Made by a program: the position numbers and the translations under genes
Assembly: GCA_910591455.2 (NCBI GenBank)
Contig: OU342806.1
Span: 25,814,922 to 25,878,921, forward strand
Origin: Pholis gunnellus
Lineage: Eukaryota; Chordata; Actinopteri; Perciformes; Pholidae
DNA length: 64,000 bases
Reading direction: 5' to 3'
Shown: piece by piece, positions 1 through 10,181 of the stretch
Numbering within the stretch: the first letter of the stretch is position 1
Layout of the letters: each line of letters starts with the position of its first letter
The notes under the pieces: generated by a model
Seen by the model: only the letters and a program-made list of their open reading frames with translations
Database searches by the model: none
Told to the model about the DNA's origin: nothing

Positions 1-38
1 GCAAGAGTATTGTCATACTGTCTTCCTCTCTTCTCCAG

Positions 39-308
39 ACAAGACAGCTTCCTTCCCTTTCTGGCTGTTCCCAGGTCAACAGTACTCACAGATCCTCCCA
101 TGGGACAAGATATCTCTATCAGTCACTCCAGAAGAAATGGAAAGGAAGACAAAGGGGGAAGATGGTAGCGATGAATGGGATGCAAGCGGACATGGAGGGA
201 GGGAAAGTCCCAGGAGAAGAAGTTAAAGAAAGCATGAGCGGCCTGAGAGGAGGTATGAGAAGTGAGGAGATGATGCGAGATGACATTTATGATGCTGTTG
301 AGGTTTAA
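39..308 (+). other. Candidate 3'-terminal coding exon with nearby poly(A) signal
   Basis: Two acceptor-like sites with pyrimidine-rich tracts end at 38 (ttctccag) and 74 (ctgttcccag). Each leads into an open frame: from 39 the frame stays open to a TAA at 224-226, and from 75 another frame stays open to a TAA at 306-308. The second frame gives about 77 codons rich in Lys, Arg, Gly, Met and Glu and ends in Asp-Ile-Tyr-Asp-Ala-Val-Glu-Val. The first gives about 62 codons with an acidic, then Arg-rich tail. An AATAAA lies near 435, followed by T-rich sequence. No transposon similarity is recognised. I do not recognise the protein, and open frames this short can arise by chance. The true frame cannot be chosen from this window because the upstream exon is outside it. 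Confidence 0.25.
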
Positions 309-309
309 A

Positions 310-859
310 AAAGACAGCTGTCTTCACTGAGGCACTGAGGCTGATATATGGGCCCAATCAGTGTTTGTTTGACATTCATGGTACAATCGGTCAATGTTAG
401 TGTTTTTTAATGGGCTAATAGGTATTGTAGTTGAAAATAAACAAGCCCTCTTCAAGCTGACTTCACCTTATTTTACCTCTTTTGTAAAGCTTTGGCCAAG
501 AAATGAGTCCAGGAGATCCTGTGATCCTGCTAGATGTTGAAACAAAGTTTTGGATTTACCTGACCTTAACTACAACTTCAAATATAATTTTAACTGTAAG
601 CACAATCTTTCCTTAACCAGAACAATGCCATGCTCAGATAATAAAATAGCATGTTGGCATTGGATGTTAGCAAAAACATTGTGATTTGACCCTTTAATGC
701 GTAGTTGAATCTACAGTGGAGAGCTATTCAAAAGCTGTTATCTTATATGCATGGGGTTTCATAGTATAGTTGCACATCAGCCACCAACGTTGATGCTACA
801 GCATCCTCCCATACACTTCCACCCACTGGCCAGCAGTTTTAAGTGCAACACAAAATCCT
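310..859. other. AT-rich stretch, no gene recognised
   Basis: Apart from the AATAAA near 435, which would end the candidate exon upstream, I see no coding frame, repeat structure or RNA gene. A 60-codon open frame beginning at 751 runs into the LINE 3' tail and is not considered coding. Confidence 0.4.
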
Positions 860-1003
860 CAAAACAAAGATGGCACAAATTTGCCTCAGAGGGCATCCTC
901 TGTCCCAGGACCCTCACATCGGTACAGGAATAACTCCCCCCAAAAAAACCTTTAATGGGGAGGGAAAAAAAGGAAGAAACCTTAGAAAAATGATTACTAT
1001 AAC

Positions 1004-1095
1004 CCTGAGTCAGCCCTGACTATAAACCTGAGCCAGCCCTAACTATAAACCTGAGCCAGCCCTAACTATAAACCTGAGTCAGCTCTAACTATAAG
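1004..1095. repeat. 23-bp tandem repeat, 4 copies
   Basis: Four head-to-tail units of the type cctgagccagccctaactat-aaa lie at 1004-1026, 1027-1049, 1050-1072 and 1073-1095. They differ by a few substitutions, and the two middle units are identical. They lie in the 3' UTR of the L2-like LINE. Confidence 0.9.
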
Positions 1096-1609
1096 CACTA
1101 TCAAAAAGGACATTTTTAGGCCTACTCTTAAATGTGGTGTGTGTCTGTCCCTCGGACTGAAACTGGAAGCTGGTTCCACAGAAGAGGAGCGTGATAACTG
1201 AAGGCTCTGGATCCCATCCTACTTTGTAAGACTCTAGGAACCACAAGTAATCCTGCATTCAGGATGTGCAGCTCTCTAGTGGGGTACTATGGTACTATAA
1301 GCTCCTTAAGATATGATGGTGCCTGACCAATTAGGGCTTTGTAGGTGAGGAGAAGGATTTTAAATTATATTCTTGATTTTACAGCGAGACAGTGCAGAGA
1401 AGCTAATACAGCAGTAATATGATCTCTTTTCTTAGTTTTTGTTACTACACGAGCTGCAGCATTCTGAATAAGCTGGAGAGATTTAAGAGACTTGTTAGAG
1501 CAGCCTGATAATGAGGAATTGCAGTAATCTAGTCTAGAGGTAACAAATGCATAAACACATTTTTCTGCATCGCTTTGAGATAGGATGTGCCTGATTTTTG
1601 AAATGTTAC

Positions 1610-1990
1610 TGTGGTGGCGTGGGCGTGGTTGGGCTCAGCTGCAGAGGGGATTGAGTGTGGGGACGGAGTGGTTCAGGGAACGTACCGGTAAGAGGAGTAA
1701 TCAGCCTCAGCTGTAGGCAATTACTAATTGTATCTTTCCCTGTTAAAACCATCAGTAGGGACGGAGGCACGGGACACACACACACACACACACAGCCGGG
1801 CCGAGCGAGGCTGGGAGCGAGAGACCGACGGCAGGATCGCTCACAGCTGGGCACTGGAACCCACGGCGGCAGAGTGCCCGGCCGAGACCAGCGTGAGCGG
1901 TGAATAAATAAAGACATTGAGAACCGCTCTCTGACTGTCCTGGCGTCATTGTGCCTCTAAGAACCCCCATGGTAACAGGGACATGTTACA
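1610..1990 (+). mobile_element. Solo LTR of an LTR retrotransposon (381 bp)
   Basis: The segment starts TGTGG, ends TTACA, and is flanked by the perfect 5-bp direct repeat GTTAC (1605-1609 and 1991-1995). Removing it rejoins the host LINE sequence (aaatgttac-gtaggtg). It has a GC-rich body, a CA-repeat at about 1777-1794, and overlapping AATAAA signals near 1903-1912, as expected for an LTR in plus orientation. No internal retroviral or retrotransposon sequence remains, so it is best read as a solo LTR left by LTR-LTR recombination. A 5-bp duplication fits Ty3/Gypsy- or Copia-type integrases; the family cannot be fixed by eye. Confidence 0.85.
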
Positions 1991-2344
1991 GTTACGTAGG
2001 TGAAAAAGTCAGTCATTGAAATTTGTTTTATCTTGAAGTTAAAGGACATATCCTGATCAAAGATAACTCAGAGATTATTTACAGTGATGCGGGATGCCAG
2101 GGCAATGCCATCTAGGAGGTGTTCTGGCCCTAGTAGAATAACTTCAGTTTTGTCTGAGTTTAACATCAGGAAGTTGCAGGTCATCCAGGTTTTTATGTCC
2201 TAAAGACATGCTTGAAGTTTAGCGAGCTGGTTGGTTTCATCTGGCTGGATCGATAGATATAGTTGAGTATCATCTGCCTAACAATTAAAGTTTATGGAGT
2301 TTTTTCTGATAATATTGCCTATATAAGGTGAATATAATTGGTGC

Positions 2345-3167
2345 GTGTGTGTGCGTGCCAGTGCTGATAGTCCGGGTGCTGGATGTGATTTTTCCCAGCC
2401 TCACCTGCTGCGTCCTGTCTGTCAGGAAGTTTGCGATCCACTAACAGGTGGATGCTGGCACAGTGAGCTGGGAGAGTTTAGGTTGAAGTACCTCCGGTAT
2501 GATGGTGTTGAACGCTGAGCTGAAGTCCACAAACAGAACCCTTGCATATGACCCTTGGGAGTCGAGGTGTTGCAGCATGTAGTGCAGTCCCATGTTTACT
2601 GCATCATCCACCAACCTGTTTGCATGGTAGGCAAACTGCAGGGGGTGCAGTGATGTTCTTCAGATGGGTCAACACCAGTCTTTCAAAGGATTTCAAGACG
2701 ACAGACGTCAGGGCAACGGGCCTGTAGTCATTTAATCCTGTGATGGAGGATTTCTTGGGAACCGGGATGATCGTGGAGCTTTTGAAGCATGAGGGGACTT
2801 CACACAGCTCCAGTGAACAGTTGAAGATCTGTGTGAAGATGGGGGCCAGCTGGTCAGCACAGACTTTCAGGCAGGAGGGGGACACACCGTCTGGGCTTGG
2901 TGCCTTCCGGATCTTCTGTCTGGGAAAGAGCCGACTCACATCCTCTCCACAGATCCTCAGTGTCGGTGGGGGGTCGGTTGGGAGAGGTGAGAAGGAGGCA
3001 AGGGCTGTAGGTGGTTGTTTGATGATGGGGCAATTGGGTGGGGTGAGAGTGGGCTTATCAAACCTGCAGTAGAACACATTCAGGTCATCAGCCAGTTGGT
3101 GATTCTTCTCAGTTGGGGGGGGTGGGGGGGGCTCCTGAAGTTGGTGAGTACTTGCAGGCCTCTCCAA
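2345..3167 (-). pseudogene. N-terminal half of LINE reverse transcriptase
   Basis: The frame 3167-2604 has a Pro-rich linker, then the RT finger motifs K-A-P-S-P-D-G-V-S-P and I-I-P-V-P-K-K with L-N-D-Y-R-P-V-A-L-T-S. After a shift near 2640 the palm continues in another frame with R-V-L-F-V-D-F-S-S-A-F-N-T-I and F-L-T-D-R-T-Q-Q-V-R, up to I-S-T-G near 2355. The Y/F-A-D-D box that should follow comes instead from the neighbouring L2-like LINE. The normal C-terminal half is missing. Confidence 0.75.
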
Positions 3168-3228
3168 ACTGACGAGGGGTCGTTCGCTGAAAACTTGTTT
3201 TCCAGCTTTACAGTGTAGCTCCTCTTAG

Positions 3229-4446
3229 CTACCCTGATCTCCCTCGTCGGTGTGTTTCTGGCCTGGTTGTACAGGATCCTGTCCCCACTTCTGTAGGCCT
3301 CCTCCTTAGCCCGACGAAGCTGCCTGAGTCTTGCAGTAAACCAGGTTTATTGTTGTTGAATGTGCAGAAGGTTTTAGTTGGCACACACATGTCCTCACAG
3401 AAACTGATGTATGATGTCACAGTGTCAGTGAGCTCATCCAGGTCTGTAGCAGCAGCCTCAAAAACACTCCAATCGGTGCAGGCAAAGCAGGACTCTAGCT
3501 CTAGCTTTGCCTCGTCGGTCCATCTCCTCACAGTCTTCACCACAGGCTTTGCAGATTTTAATTTCTGCCTGTAGGTCGGGAGAAGATGGACCAGACAGTG
3601 ATCAGAGAGTCCCAAAGCTGCACGGGGGACTGAGCGTTATGCATCCTTTATTACAGTGTAGCAGTGGTCCAGTGTGTTTTTGTCCCTGGTGCTACACTTA
3701 ATATGCTGTCTCTATTTAGGCAGTTCTTTACTGAGGTTTGCTCTGTTAAAGTCCCCAAGAACAATGAGTAGGGAGTCTGGATGTTTGTGCTCCATGTTGG
3801 TGATCTGCTCAGCCAGGTGTTGGAGCGCCTCACTCACACAGGCCTGTGGTGGGATGTAGACTCCGACCAGAAAGAATGAGGAAAACTCCTGCAGTGAATA
3901 AAATGGTTTACAGTCTATTAAAAGTGTTTCTAAGTGACGATTGCATGATTCCTGTAACACTGTGACATCCGGACATTAACCTTCGTTAATATAAACGCAG
4001 ATTCCGCCTCCCTTCGTTTTCTTCGTCAGCGCCGTTACGCGGTCCGCTCGCGTAACGAGCAGGAGTTTGGAAGCCCGGCAGATGTAGTGCGCTCTCCGGG
4101 ATGTGCTCACCGAGCCAGTTTTCAGTGAAGCACAGAGCGGGGGATCTGCTAAAGTCCGTGTTTGCTTTGTTGAGGAGCAGCAGCTCATCCATCTTGTTCG
4201 CCAGAGAGCGGACGTTCGCCAGATGGATTGACGGGAGCGCAGTTCGGAATCCCCGCTGACGCAGTTTAACAAGCGCTCCTGATCGCTTCCCCTGTCGGCG
4301 TCTCCGGGGAGATTCCGAGGAGAGCCGCTGCTCCACCAACTAAAATCTCTGTAAAGCTTTCCGGTTCGATAAAAAATGGTGTTTCGATGTTTGATCACAT
4401 TCAGCAGGGAGGAACTTTCAGAGAGGGAGAGCTGGAAACGAGACAA
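3229..4446 (-). pseudogene. APE-type endonuclease domain of the LINE (frameshifted)
   Basis: Three overlapping minus-strand frames together give a LINE endonuclease. The first (about 4446-3986) includes the N-V-R-S-L-A-N-K-M-D-E-L segment and the G-G-I-C-V-Y-I-N segment. The next (3960-3712) contains V-G-V-Y-I-P-P and the catalytic-type L-G-D-F-N. The last (3615-3229) carries G-L-S-D-H-C-L-V, the SDH motif of APE nucleases. In the living family this nuclease nicks target DNA to prime reverse transcription. The frame shifts at about 3985 and again between 3712 and 3615, and the W-R-x-A-K linker region has further damage, so no active enzyme is encoded. Confidence 0.75.
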
Positions 4447-4515
4447 ACAAACAGAAAAAGTACGAGAGAGCGCAGTACTGAGGCTGCCATCTGCGGTGCC
4501 ATCTTCTAATCTTAT

Positions 4516-5149
4516 CTTAAAACAAACAAATGTAAGAAGATATAGTAGACCTCAAATTTAAAAGGATTGCTGTGACACAGATTAATGTAATCATTGTATA
4601 CTGTCAACCCTTTCCCTGAACTGGACAATCAGTATTTAACTGAAGTACTTGTCCTAAAACTTAAATGGTTATCATGACATGATGTGATTTCATCGCTTGA
4701 GTAATATCCGTTTAGATAATCACTGGCAAATGTATATAGGCATCAGTGTAGGGCAATGGAGACACATGAAACCTTTTCCAGACTGTAACTACAGTCACAG
4801 ACTGTGATAACAGTAACTTTAATACCTAGGTTTATTTTAATAATTGTGATGTTATAATAATGGTAACACTTGTGAGATTTGTTCAGATGTGTAAATATTG
4901 TGTATATGTTACTGGTTAATACTAAATGAAGATGGCACACATCACACATTTTTCAGGTTCGCCTGAAAAAAAAGCACTTTTATTGATATTTTGTTCTTGA
5001 AATGAGGCCCTGGCTAGCCTAAAATGTCAGTCTCCAAAAAAAATGGCTTTGATAAAGTGAAGCAGGACAAAGTTAGAGAGGCTTTGGTACGGAGAGGTCA
5101 GGCGGGGTCAAGCTAAATTGTCATTTTGGAACCAGCTGTTCCATTGTAC
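4516..5149. other. Non-coding stretch, possibly related to a repeat near 18.6-18.8 kb
   Basis: No coding frame is credible. The piece around 4850-4910 (taacacttgtgag...tgtgtatatgt) resembles 18,700-18,745, suggesting a shared decayed repeat that also adjoins the other copies of the TTAA-started repeat. A perfect 9-bp inverted repeat with a 4-base loop occurs at 4949-4970. Confidence 0.4.
4949..4970. repeat. Short perfect hairpin (9-bp arms, TTCG loop)
   Basis: TTTTTCAGG (4949-4957) and CCTGAAAAA (4962-4970) are exact reverse complements around TTCG. No terminator function is implied in a vertebrate genome. Confidence 0.7.
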
Positions 5150-5257
5150 TTTTATATACTATACAACTATATATTTCACTTGTTTTAACACTAATAGTGT
5201 TCAATCTAACCAAATACAGCAGTTTGGCATAATTTTGAGAGCCAGAATCCTCTCTAA

Positions 5258-6126
5258 AGGTGTGTTCACACCAAACGCGATGAACGCGGTGCGAATCGCG
5301 TTCATCGCGTCATTTGCGCCGCCAGAATCGCCGGGGACTATTTGTGTTCATTCGCGTGCATCGCGCTGGACGCGCCGGAAAGGGGGCGTGGCTTATCGGC
5401 CTGAAAGCTGTTCAACTGTCCGCCATCAACCGTAGAAAAATAGCCTCTATTTCTGCTCAGTACGTGTTGTGGAAGTCCCAGATATCACGGGGAACTAAAC
5501 GCCGTCATGTCTGGTTCATAACATAGTCCGGAGGAGCTCCGTGGATTTCATCGAGCTCACTGTGTCTAGCGAGCCACACGTCGGCTGTTTACTACAGCTG
5601 TATGAACACACAATAAACTGACTTGGCTGTGATTTAACGGCAATAAACCGACAAAAAGGGACTCCGAAATAACTACGTAATGATGCCGATTTGTACTTGT
5701 TTTATCAATGAAGCTCAGATCGATCGGTGCTAGGCTATGCTAACATTATAGCAGCTCCATCAACACTCACGATAACATCATATAGACGTAACTACGGCAG
5801 CGTCTATTCATTGTTTGCACTATATGGTTTACACACACACATGTCTACACATAGTTTGGTCCGGTCTCTACTGATATGAGGGATCGTAGAGCTCTGAGTG
5901 AACATGGCGGCTACAGCATTTATTTCCTGATTCAACAACAGCAGGACTTCACTGATGACGTGGGGAGCTACTCAACGCTGATAAGCTATCGCGCTGGAGC
6001 GGCACGCGATTTTTTCAAATATTTCAACTTCTGCGTTTGGGGCGTTTTGACGCCGCGTCAAACGCGCCGCGCCATCGCGTCTGTACATAGACTTTGTATG
6101 TAATCGCGTTTGGTGTGAACACACCT
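5258..6126. mobile_element. PIF/Harbinger-type non-autonomous DNA transposon (869 bp)
   Basis: The terminal inverted repeats match over 24 bp, starting AGGTGTGTTCACACCAAACG. The element is flanked by TAA on both sides (5255-5257 and 6127-6129), the 3-bp TWA duplication typical of PIF/Harbinger elements. The related host repeat at 49.6-50.5 kb lacks the insert, with a single TCA (reverse complement TGA) at 50,425-50,427 where TAA would be, which supports the boundaries. No transposase or Myb-like ORF is present; small open frames inside are chance. A 13-bp perfect subterminal inverted repeat lies at 5276-5309. Confidence 0.9.
5276..5309. repeat. Subterminal hairpin of the MITE (13-bp perfect arms)
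   Basis: CGCGATGAACGCG (5276-5288) and CGCGTTCATCGCG (5297-5309) are exact reverse complements around 8 bases. They overlap the inner part of the terminal inverted repeat. The right end has a comparable but bulged pair around 6040-6070 (gcgttttgacg / cgtcaaacgc). Confidence 0.85.
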
Positions 6127-6931
6127 TAAGGCTGTAAACCATGGATGCATTCTCGTCTGACTGCAGTTTGACTGTGTGTATGTGAGGCTCTGCCAGCCTA
6201 TGATTGGTCAATTTTAGAAAAGGACACCTCTTTCGACACGTCAGAGTCTCAGGAATGCGGTAGTAGTAGCCTGGTGTTGATGACAATCTCTAGCCAGTAA
6301 AAAACGCCGCGCACCCCCAAGCGTAAAATTCCATTCGCCAAAAGTCTAAGACCTTATCCCGGGGTCACACACGTTAGGTTGACCCCCCCTTCTCCAGGAA
6401 ACGGATGAGAAATACACAGGACATACGTAGCAACAGTGTTTAGCCGACAAACAGGGAATTATGCCGGTCTTTTCATGAATCTGCAGAAAGGTGAGGTGCT
6501 GCTGTGATTTTTTTTCGGTGTAGAGGTTTGTTGTTCTGGTGTTTGTTTGCTCACAGCTCTGTACTGGTTTCACGGAGAGAAATTCTGAAGATATCTCTGG
6601 ATTCTGTGTCAAGTTCTCATGCTCTGCGATCTATTGGTGGTCCATGTTAGCCGTTAGCTTTTTTTGGAATATCGAAGCGGAGTGCATAGCTCGTCGACTC
6701 GTGGCGACAAATACGTGATATTGTGGTACATCTTCTAGTTGCTTATATTAGTTGTGTATAATTGTGTTTGGAGTGTGTAAAAAATGACTTACATGGTAGT
6801 GTTGCCCAGATATTGCTGTTTAATCTGGTATATAAGATGTGTGTAACATTCATTATATTCGTTTCTAAAAAGTGCATTCTACAACACTCTCTTTGCTATC
6901 AAATGGTCCTCGCTCGGTAGCCAAGAGTTAA

Positions 6932-7921
6932 GGCAGTTTCACACTCAGACATCTCTGTTAAAATAAACAGAAAAAAACTAAACAAACAAATAATGTTAGG
7001 TGACACATGGCGTAACATTACAATACCAGAACAGCAGAGGTGCAGAAATGACTTGGACATGGGGGCAATGAAGAGACATTTCTAAAAATCAATGTTAAGT
7101 GACCACTACTAACAGAAACATGCTTGTGTTGATAATCCTGATATATCCTGCTTTGGTGGGGACAAAAAGTAAACAGGACGGTGCTGTGCCATCTTGACAA
7201 AGCCCTCTGGATGCTTTTACATCAAGTCTTTGTGCATACCATTTGTACTGCAATGATAAAACATTTCCAATTTACAGAGGATCCGGTTGTTGGGTTTCTG
7301 TCTAAAATACTTCCACACTTAAGAGGATTGTGTGTGAGCTGTTTTAGCTGCAGCTTGTCTACATCCTGCATGCTTCGACCAGGCACCGTCATTCTTTCAA
7401 CGCGTTGGTGCACGCTATGCAAATCTGTTTTTGTAATTGACGTAGAATTGTCCCAAATTTAGGTTTTACATAAAACTTACATTAAAGTTATTACATAGTT
7501 ATTGTAATCCAACATCAGCACTTCATTCAGCAGTTCTGTGCAACACTGCAGTGGAAAGACAAAACATCAGGGAAAAAATTATAATTATAGACATATCAAA
7601 CTGGGTGTGAAAATCACAACGAATATCATTGACAGTGTCATTTAAAAAAAGCAAGACATTTTCTGCATTTGAACCCATAAAAAACGACAATATTTCTCTG
7701 GTTTTAATGTCCCCAATATCCAAGCAAAGCTTCAAGGCACTCAAAACTATTTGGTGTTTGAAAATGTGCACATCTGATGCTTCCAGTGGATTTCTGTCTC
7801 AAAACGGAGGGTCACAAGGTGCGATGGCTTATGAAAAGTTGCTACAATAGGTTCTGGAGCTGTCAGTCAGCAGGGGGCTTCAGCAGTGTGTCTCTGATGC
7901 CTTCGAAGCAAAATAGAAAAC

Positions 7922-7957
<36 letters not shown>

Positions 7958-10082
7958 CTTTTTTTTTTCTCATTCAGCCAGCTTTTTATTGCATGCACTC
8001 CTTTAGTTTCCGAGGGCTAGGGGATAGAGGGGTCCCTGGGGAGGTTAAGAAAAGGCATACATGTACGCTAGAAAGACAAAGAGCATCAAAGGGAAAAGAA
8101 GAGCAGATGGAGAAAGAGAGGAAACATGACAGAGGCAGAGGAGTCATCGTGAGGTGTCTCAGAGCTGTCAATCATGGCAGAAAACTGGATTGGCTTGCTC
8201 TGAAGCGACCCGCAGAGTGAGAAGTGGAATGGAAATGAGTTACTGCTTCCTGTAGCAAAATGCTCTCTGAATCTTTTAAGAAGTTGCTGGATTAAAACAG
8301 ACTCATGACTGACAAAAGGTCAGTGCAGGTGTTGTGTTCAAAAGTTTCTCAAACAGAGGAGAAGAAGTCCACAGAGGAGAAGAAACAGCCCCCCCCCCCC
8401 CTGCTCTCTTTCTTCCATCAGCAAGCAGGGCAGGAATCAGCAGGTTTAGGTTAAAATCAAAAGTATTTAATAATTAACAGAAGCTAAAACAATCACAAAC
8501 TGAAGTACACCATGAATGACAAAACAAATATATAAATTCCATGAAATTGAGGCCCCTTTCGCACCACACGACAGATTGGTGTATCTGCCCCATGGAAGTC
8601 TGATTCTTTCCGGGGATTCACAGCTTCTCTGTTCCCCCAAAGTCTCTGAAAAGTTTCACATTACACTTATCGATCAGCTCAATGATTGGCGGATATCCAA
8701 TAAGCCCCCCCCCTTCTTGAAGTCTGTGCTCAGAAACCTTTCAATAACATCCCCCTCTCACTGATTTGTATTACTTTATCACAGTGTCATACATTGTCTG
8801 GTTTCTCTCACAGTGCACAATACATTCAGTAACTCCTTTTAGTTTAAACCTACAAGTAAACATATTGTAACACATAATATCCACGCTAGGAGCACTTTAA
8901 AACTTAAATTCCTCACACAGGTCAGATGAAACATTAGTAATTATGAGTGAATTAGGCACCAAAGACTGAAAGAGGAGGTCTTACAGATATGATGTAGAGA
9001 ATGCTGTACTTTAGTTTGACTGTAAATAGTTACACAGTTTCAAATAGCATGGTGTATGTTATTTTGCATATTTGTCTTTACTCAATTGTCCTTTTCTCAG
9101 TTGTCTTAATATAGATTAAGTGAGGAACTTTTGACATGTTATGAAACAGTTTCAATTTAATACTGATACCTCTATATGACCCCAATAAGCAAATGAGACC
9201 ATCAGCAAGAGGGTTATATATTTGTATATATAGATATATATAGATGGTTGTCTTTTAATGGTTGTCTTAAGGACAAAATAATTCATGGCACGCATGTTCA
9301 CCAGGAACTCCTTCGGCTCAGATGCCAGACGCTTTCAACCTGCAGTCTGATCTCCGGTGGGAAGGAGAGCAGCGGCTCCTCCTCCGGCCAGGAGCAGAGC
9401 TTCTCCTTGCTGCTCCCCGCTGGGAGCGAACACCGTCACCACACTGCTGGAGGGAAGGGGAGAACAGAAGAACCAGAACCAATCTGCAGATTTCCTCAGC
9501 TCGAATAAATGTATAAACTTGTTTAGCACATAGTTTTAGTTTTCGGGTTGTAAAAGAATGTAATTCTTATCGCTCTCAAGAATTTTCAGCGACAGCAAGC
9601 AGCTGTTTTTAGTGAAAAGGCTCTGATGAACTCACTGTGCTCTACCTGTACGGCAGCAAACTGCAGACAGAAACTTAGCATCAATAGTAGCTAGTGAATA
9701 CTGTGGCATTTGATTTTGCTTTTCTGGAGTTGGTGCAGACCAAAACGGAATGGAAAGCAGAGTGATTATTGGACTTGGATTCATCAGGTGGACGACTCCT
9801 AATGAATGCTAACAATGCTTTGTGTCTGCTGGATGTTCACCATAATAACTTTATCAGTTGATGATATGCCAATGTTGTGTTTTCAGCTCATTTCAAAATT
9901 AATGAAATTAGCTTTGAAGCAAGTAGACAAGATAAGCAGAGGTGGAATAAAACCCCAATCATCCTTCAGAAGTTTTGAATGAATTACTTCAAGGTTCAGT
10001 TGATCTATATTCAAAGCAAATGGTTTATAGCCCGAGTTTGTTTTACCGAACTGTTTTGGGAACCACATATCCCATAGTTTGG
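6932..10082. other. Long gene-free stretch with unrecognised small ORFs
   Basis: I find no recognisable gene. Minus-strand open frames at 7222-7422 (66 codons) and 7523-7771 (82 codons) have no motif I know. There is a TA microsatellite at about 7934-7958 followed by a T-run, a C-run at about 8388-8401, and a GC-rich patch at about 9320-9480 coding nothing recognisable. The block 8400-8770 looks unlike its surroundings and may be a decayed repeat, but I cannot name it. Confidence 0.4.
7934..7958. repeat. TA dinucleotide microsatellite
   Basis: An uninterrupted run of TA units is followed by a T-run to about 7970. Confidence 0.9.
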
Positions 10083-10181
10083 AGTACCTTTAAGTGATCA
10101 GCTTTTAGGCAAGTGTTGGATTAGCAGATAGCCATAACCTCAGAAAACCTAAAAGAATTAGAAATAATAATAAAAGCCAGT
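10083..10181 (+). repeat. 99-bp direct repeat, copy 1
   Basis: This segment matches 12,135-12,233 in the same orientation over 99 bp with five substitutions and no gap. Similarity stops abruptly on both sides. It contains no ORF and does not resemble a known element end. Confidence 0.85.

Larger units (their letters stand above)
860..2337 (-). mobile_element. L2/CR1-like LINE, 3' half (RT C-terminal part and 3' UTR)
   Basis: Read on the minus strand, this stretch encodes broken pieces of the second half of a non-LTR reverse transcriptase. These include a block after the catalytic box (S-I-D-P), then D-I-K-T-W-M, L-N-S-D-K-T-E-V, L-D-Y-C-N-S, and the terminal A-P-S-Y-L-K-E-L and A-P-L-L-W-N-Q-L-P motifs typical of teleost L2-type LINEs. 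The 3' UTR follows down to about 860 and ends in the fish L2 tail motif CTGAGGCAAATTTG (as reverse complement). Frameshifts and stops make it inactive. It is joined at its upper end to a different LINE (2345-4515) and is interrupted by a solo LTR at 1610-1990. Family name is by recognition only. Confidence 0.8.
2345..4515 (-). mobile_element. LINE (Rex1/CR1-L2 superfamily-like), 5' UTR, endonuclease and N-terminal RT half
   Basis: On the minus strand this reads from a 5' end near 4510 (GATGGCACCGCAGATGGCAG type start) through an APE-type endonuclease into RT fingers and palm, stopping just after the S-T-G of the T-G-A-P-Q-G motif near 2355. The normal second half of the RT and this family's own 3' tail are absent; sequence of another LINE follows directly. 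A plus-strand fragment of the same family lies at 38,690-39,165. Frameshifts split the frame near 3985, 3650 and 3230, so the copy is dead. Confidence 0.8.
5150..6927 (-). repeat. Copy A of a dispersed repeat whose end abuts TTAA, split by a Harbinger-type MITE
   Basis: Outside the inserted MITE (5258-6126), 5150-5257 and 6127-6927 match, in reverse complement and in order, the sequence at 49,599-50,525. Shared landmarks include ggtcctcgctcggta (compare taacgagcgaggacc), the run acactccaaacacaattata, ccagagatatcttcagaatt, and aacactaatagtg with aaacaagtgaaatat. The right end lies directly against TTAA (6928-6931). A related third end is at 18,487 onward. No credible protein is encoded; the family is unidentified. 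Confidence 0.7.

Noticed and set aside
4949..4970. Hairpin plus A-run as a transcription terminator
   Set aside because: Vertebrate DNA does not use bacterial intrinsic terminators, and no small RNA gene is recognised upstream.
5118..6103. ORFs of 70-105 codons within and around the Harbinger-type element
   Set aside because: They cross the element boundary or show no transposase or Myb-like motifs.
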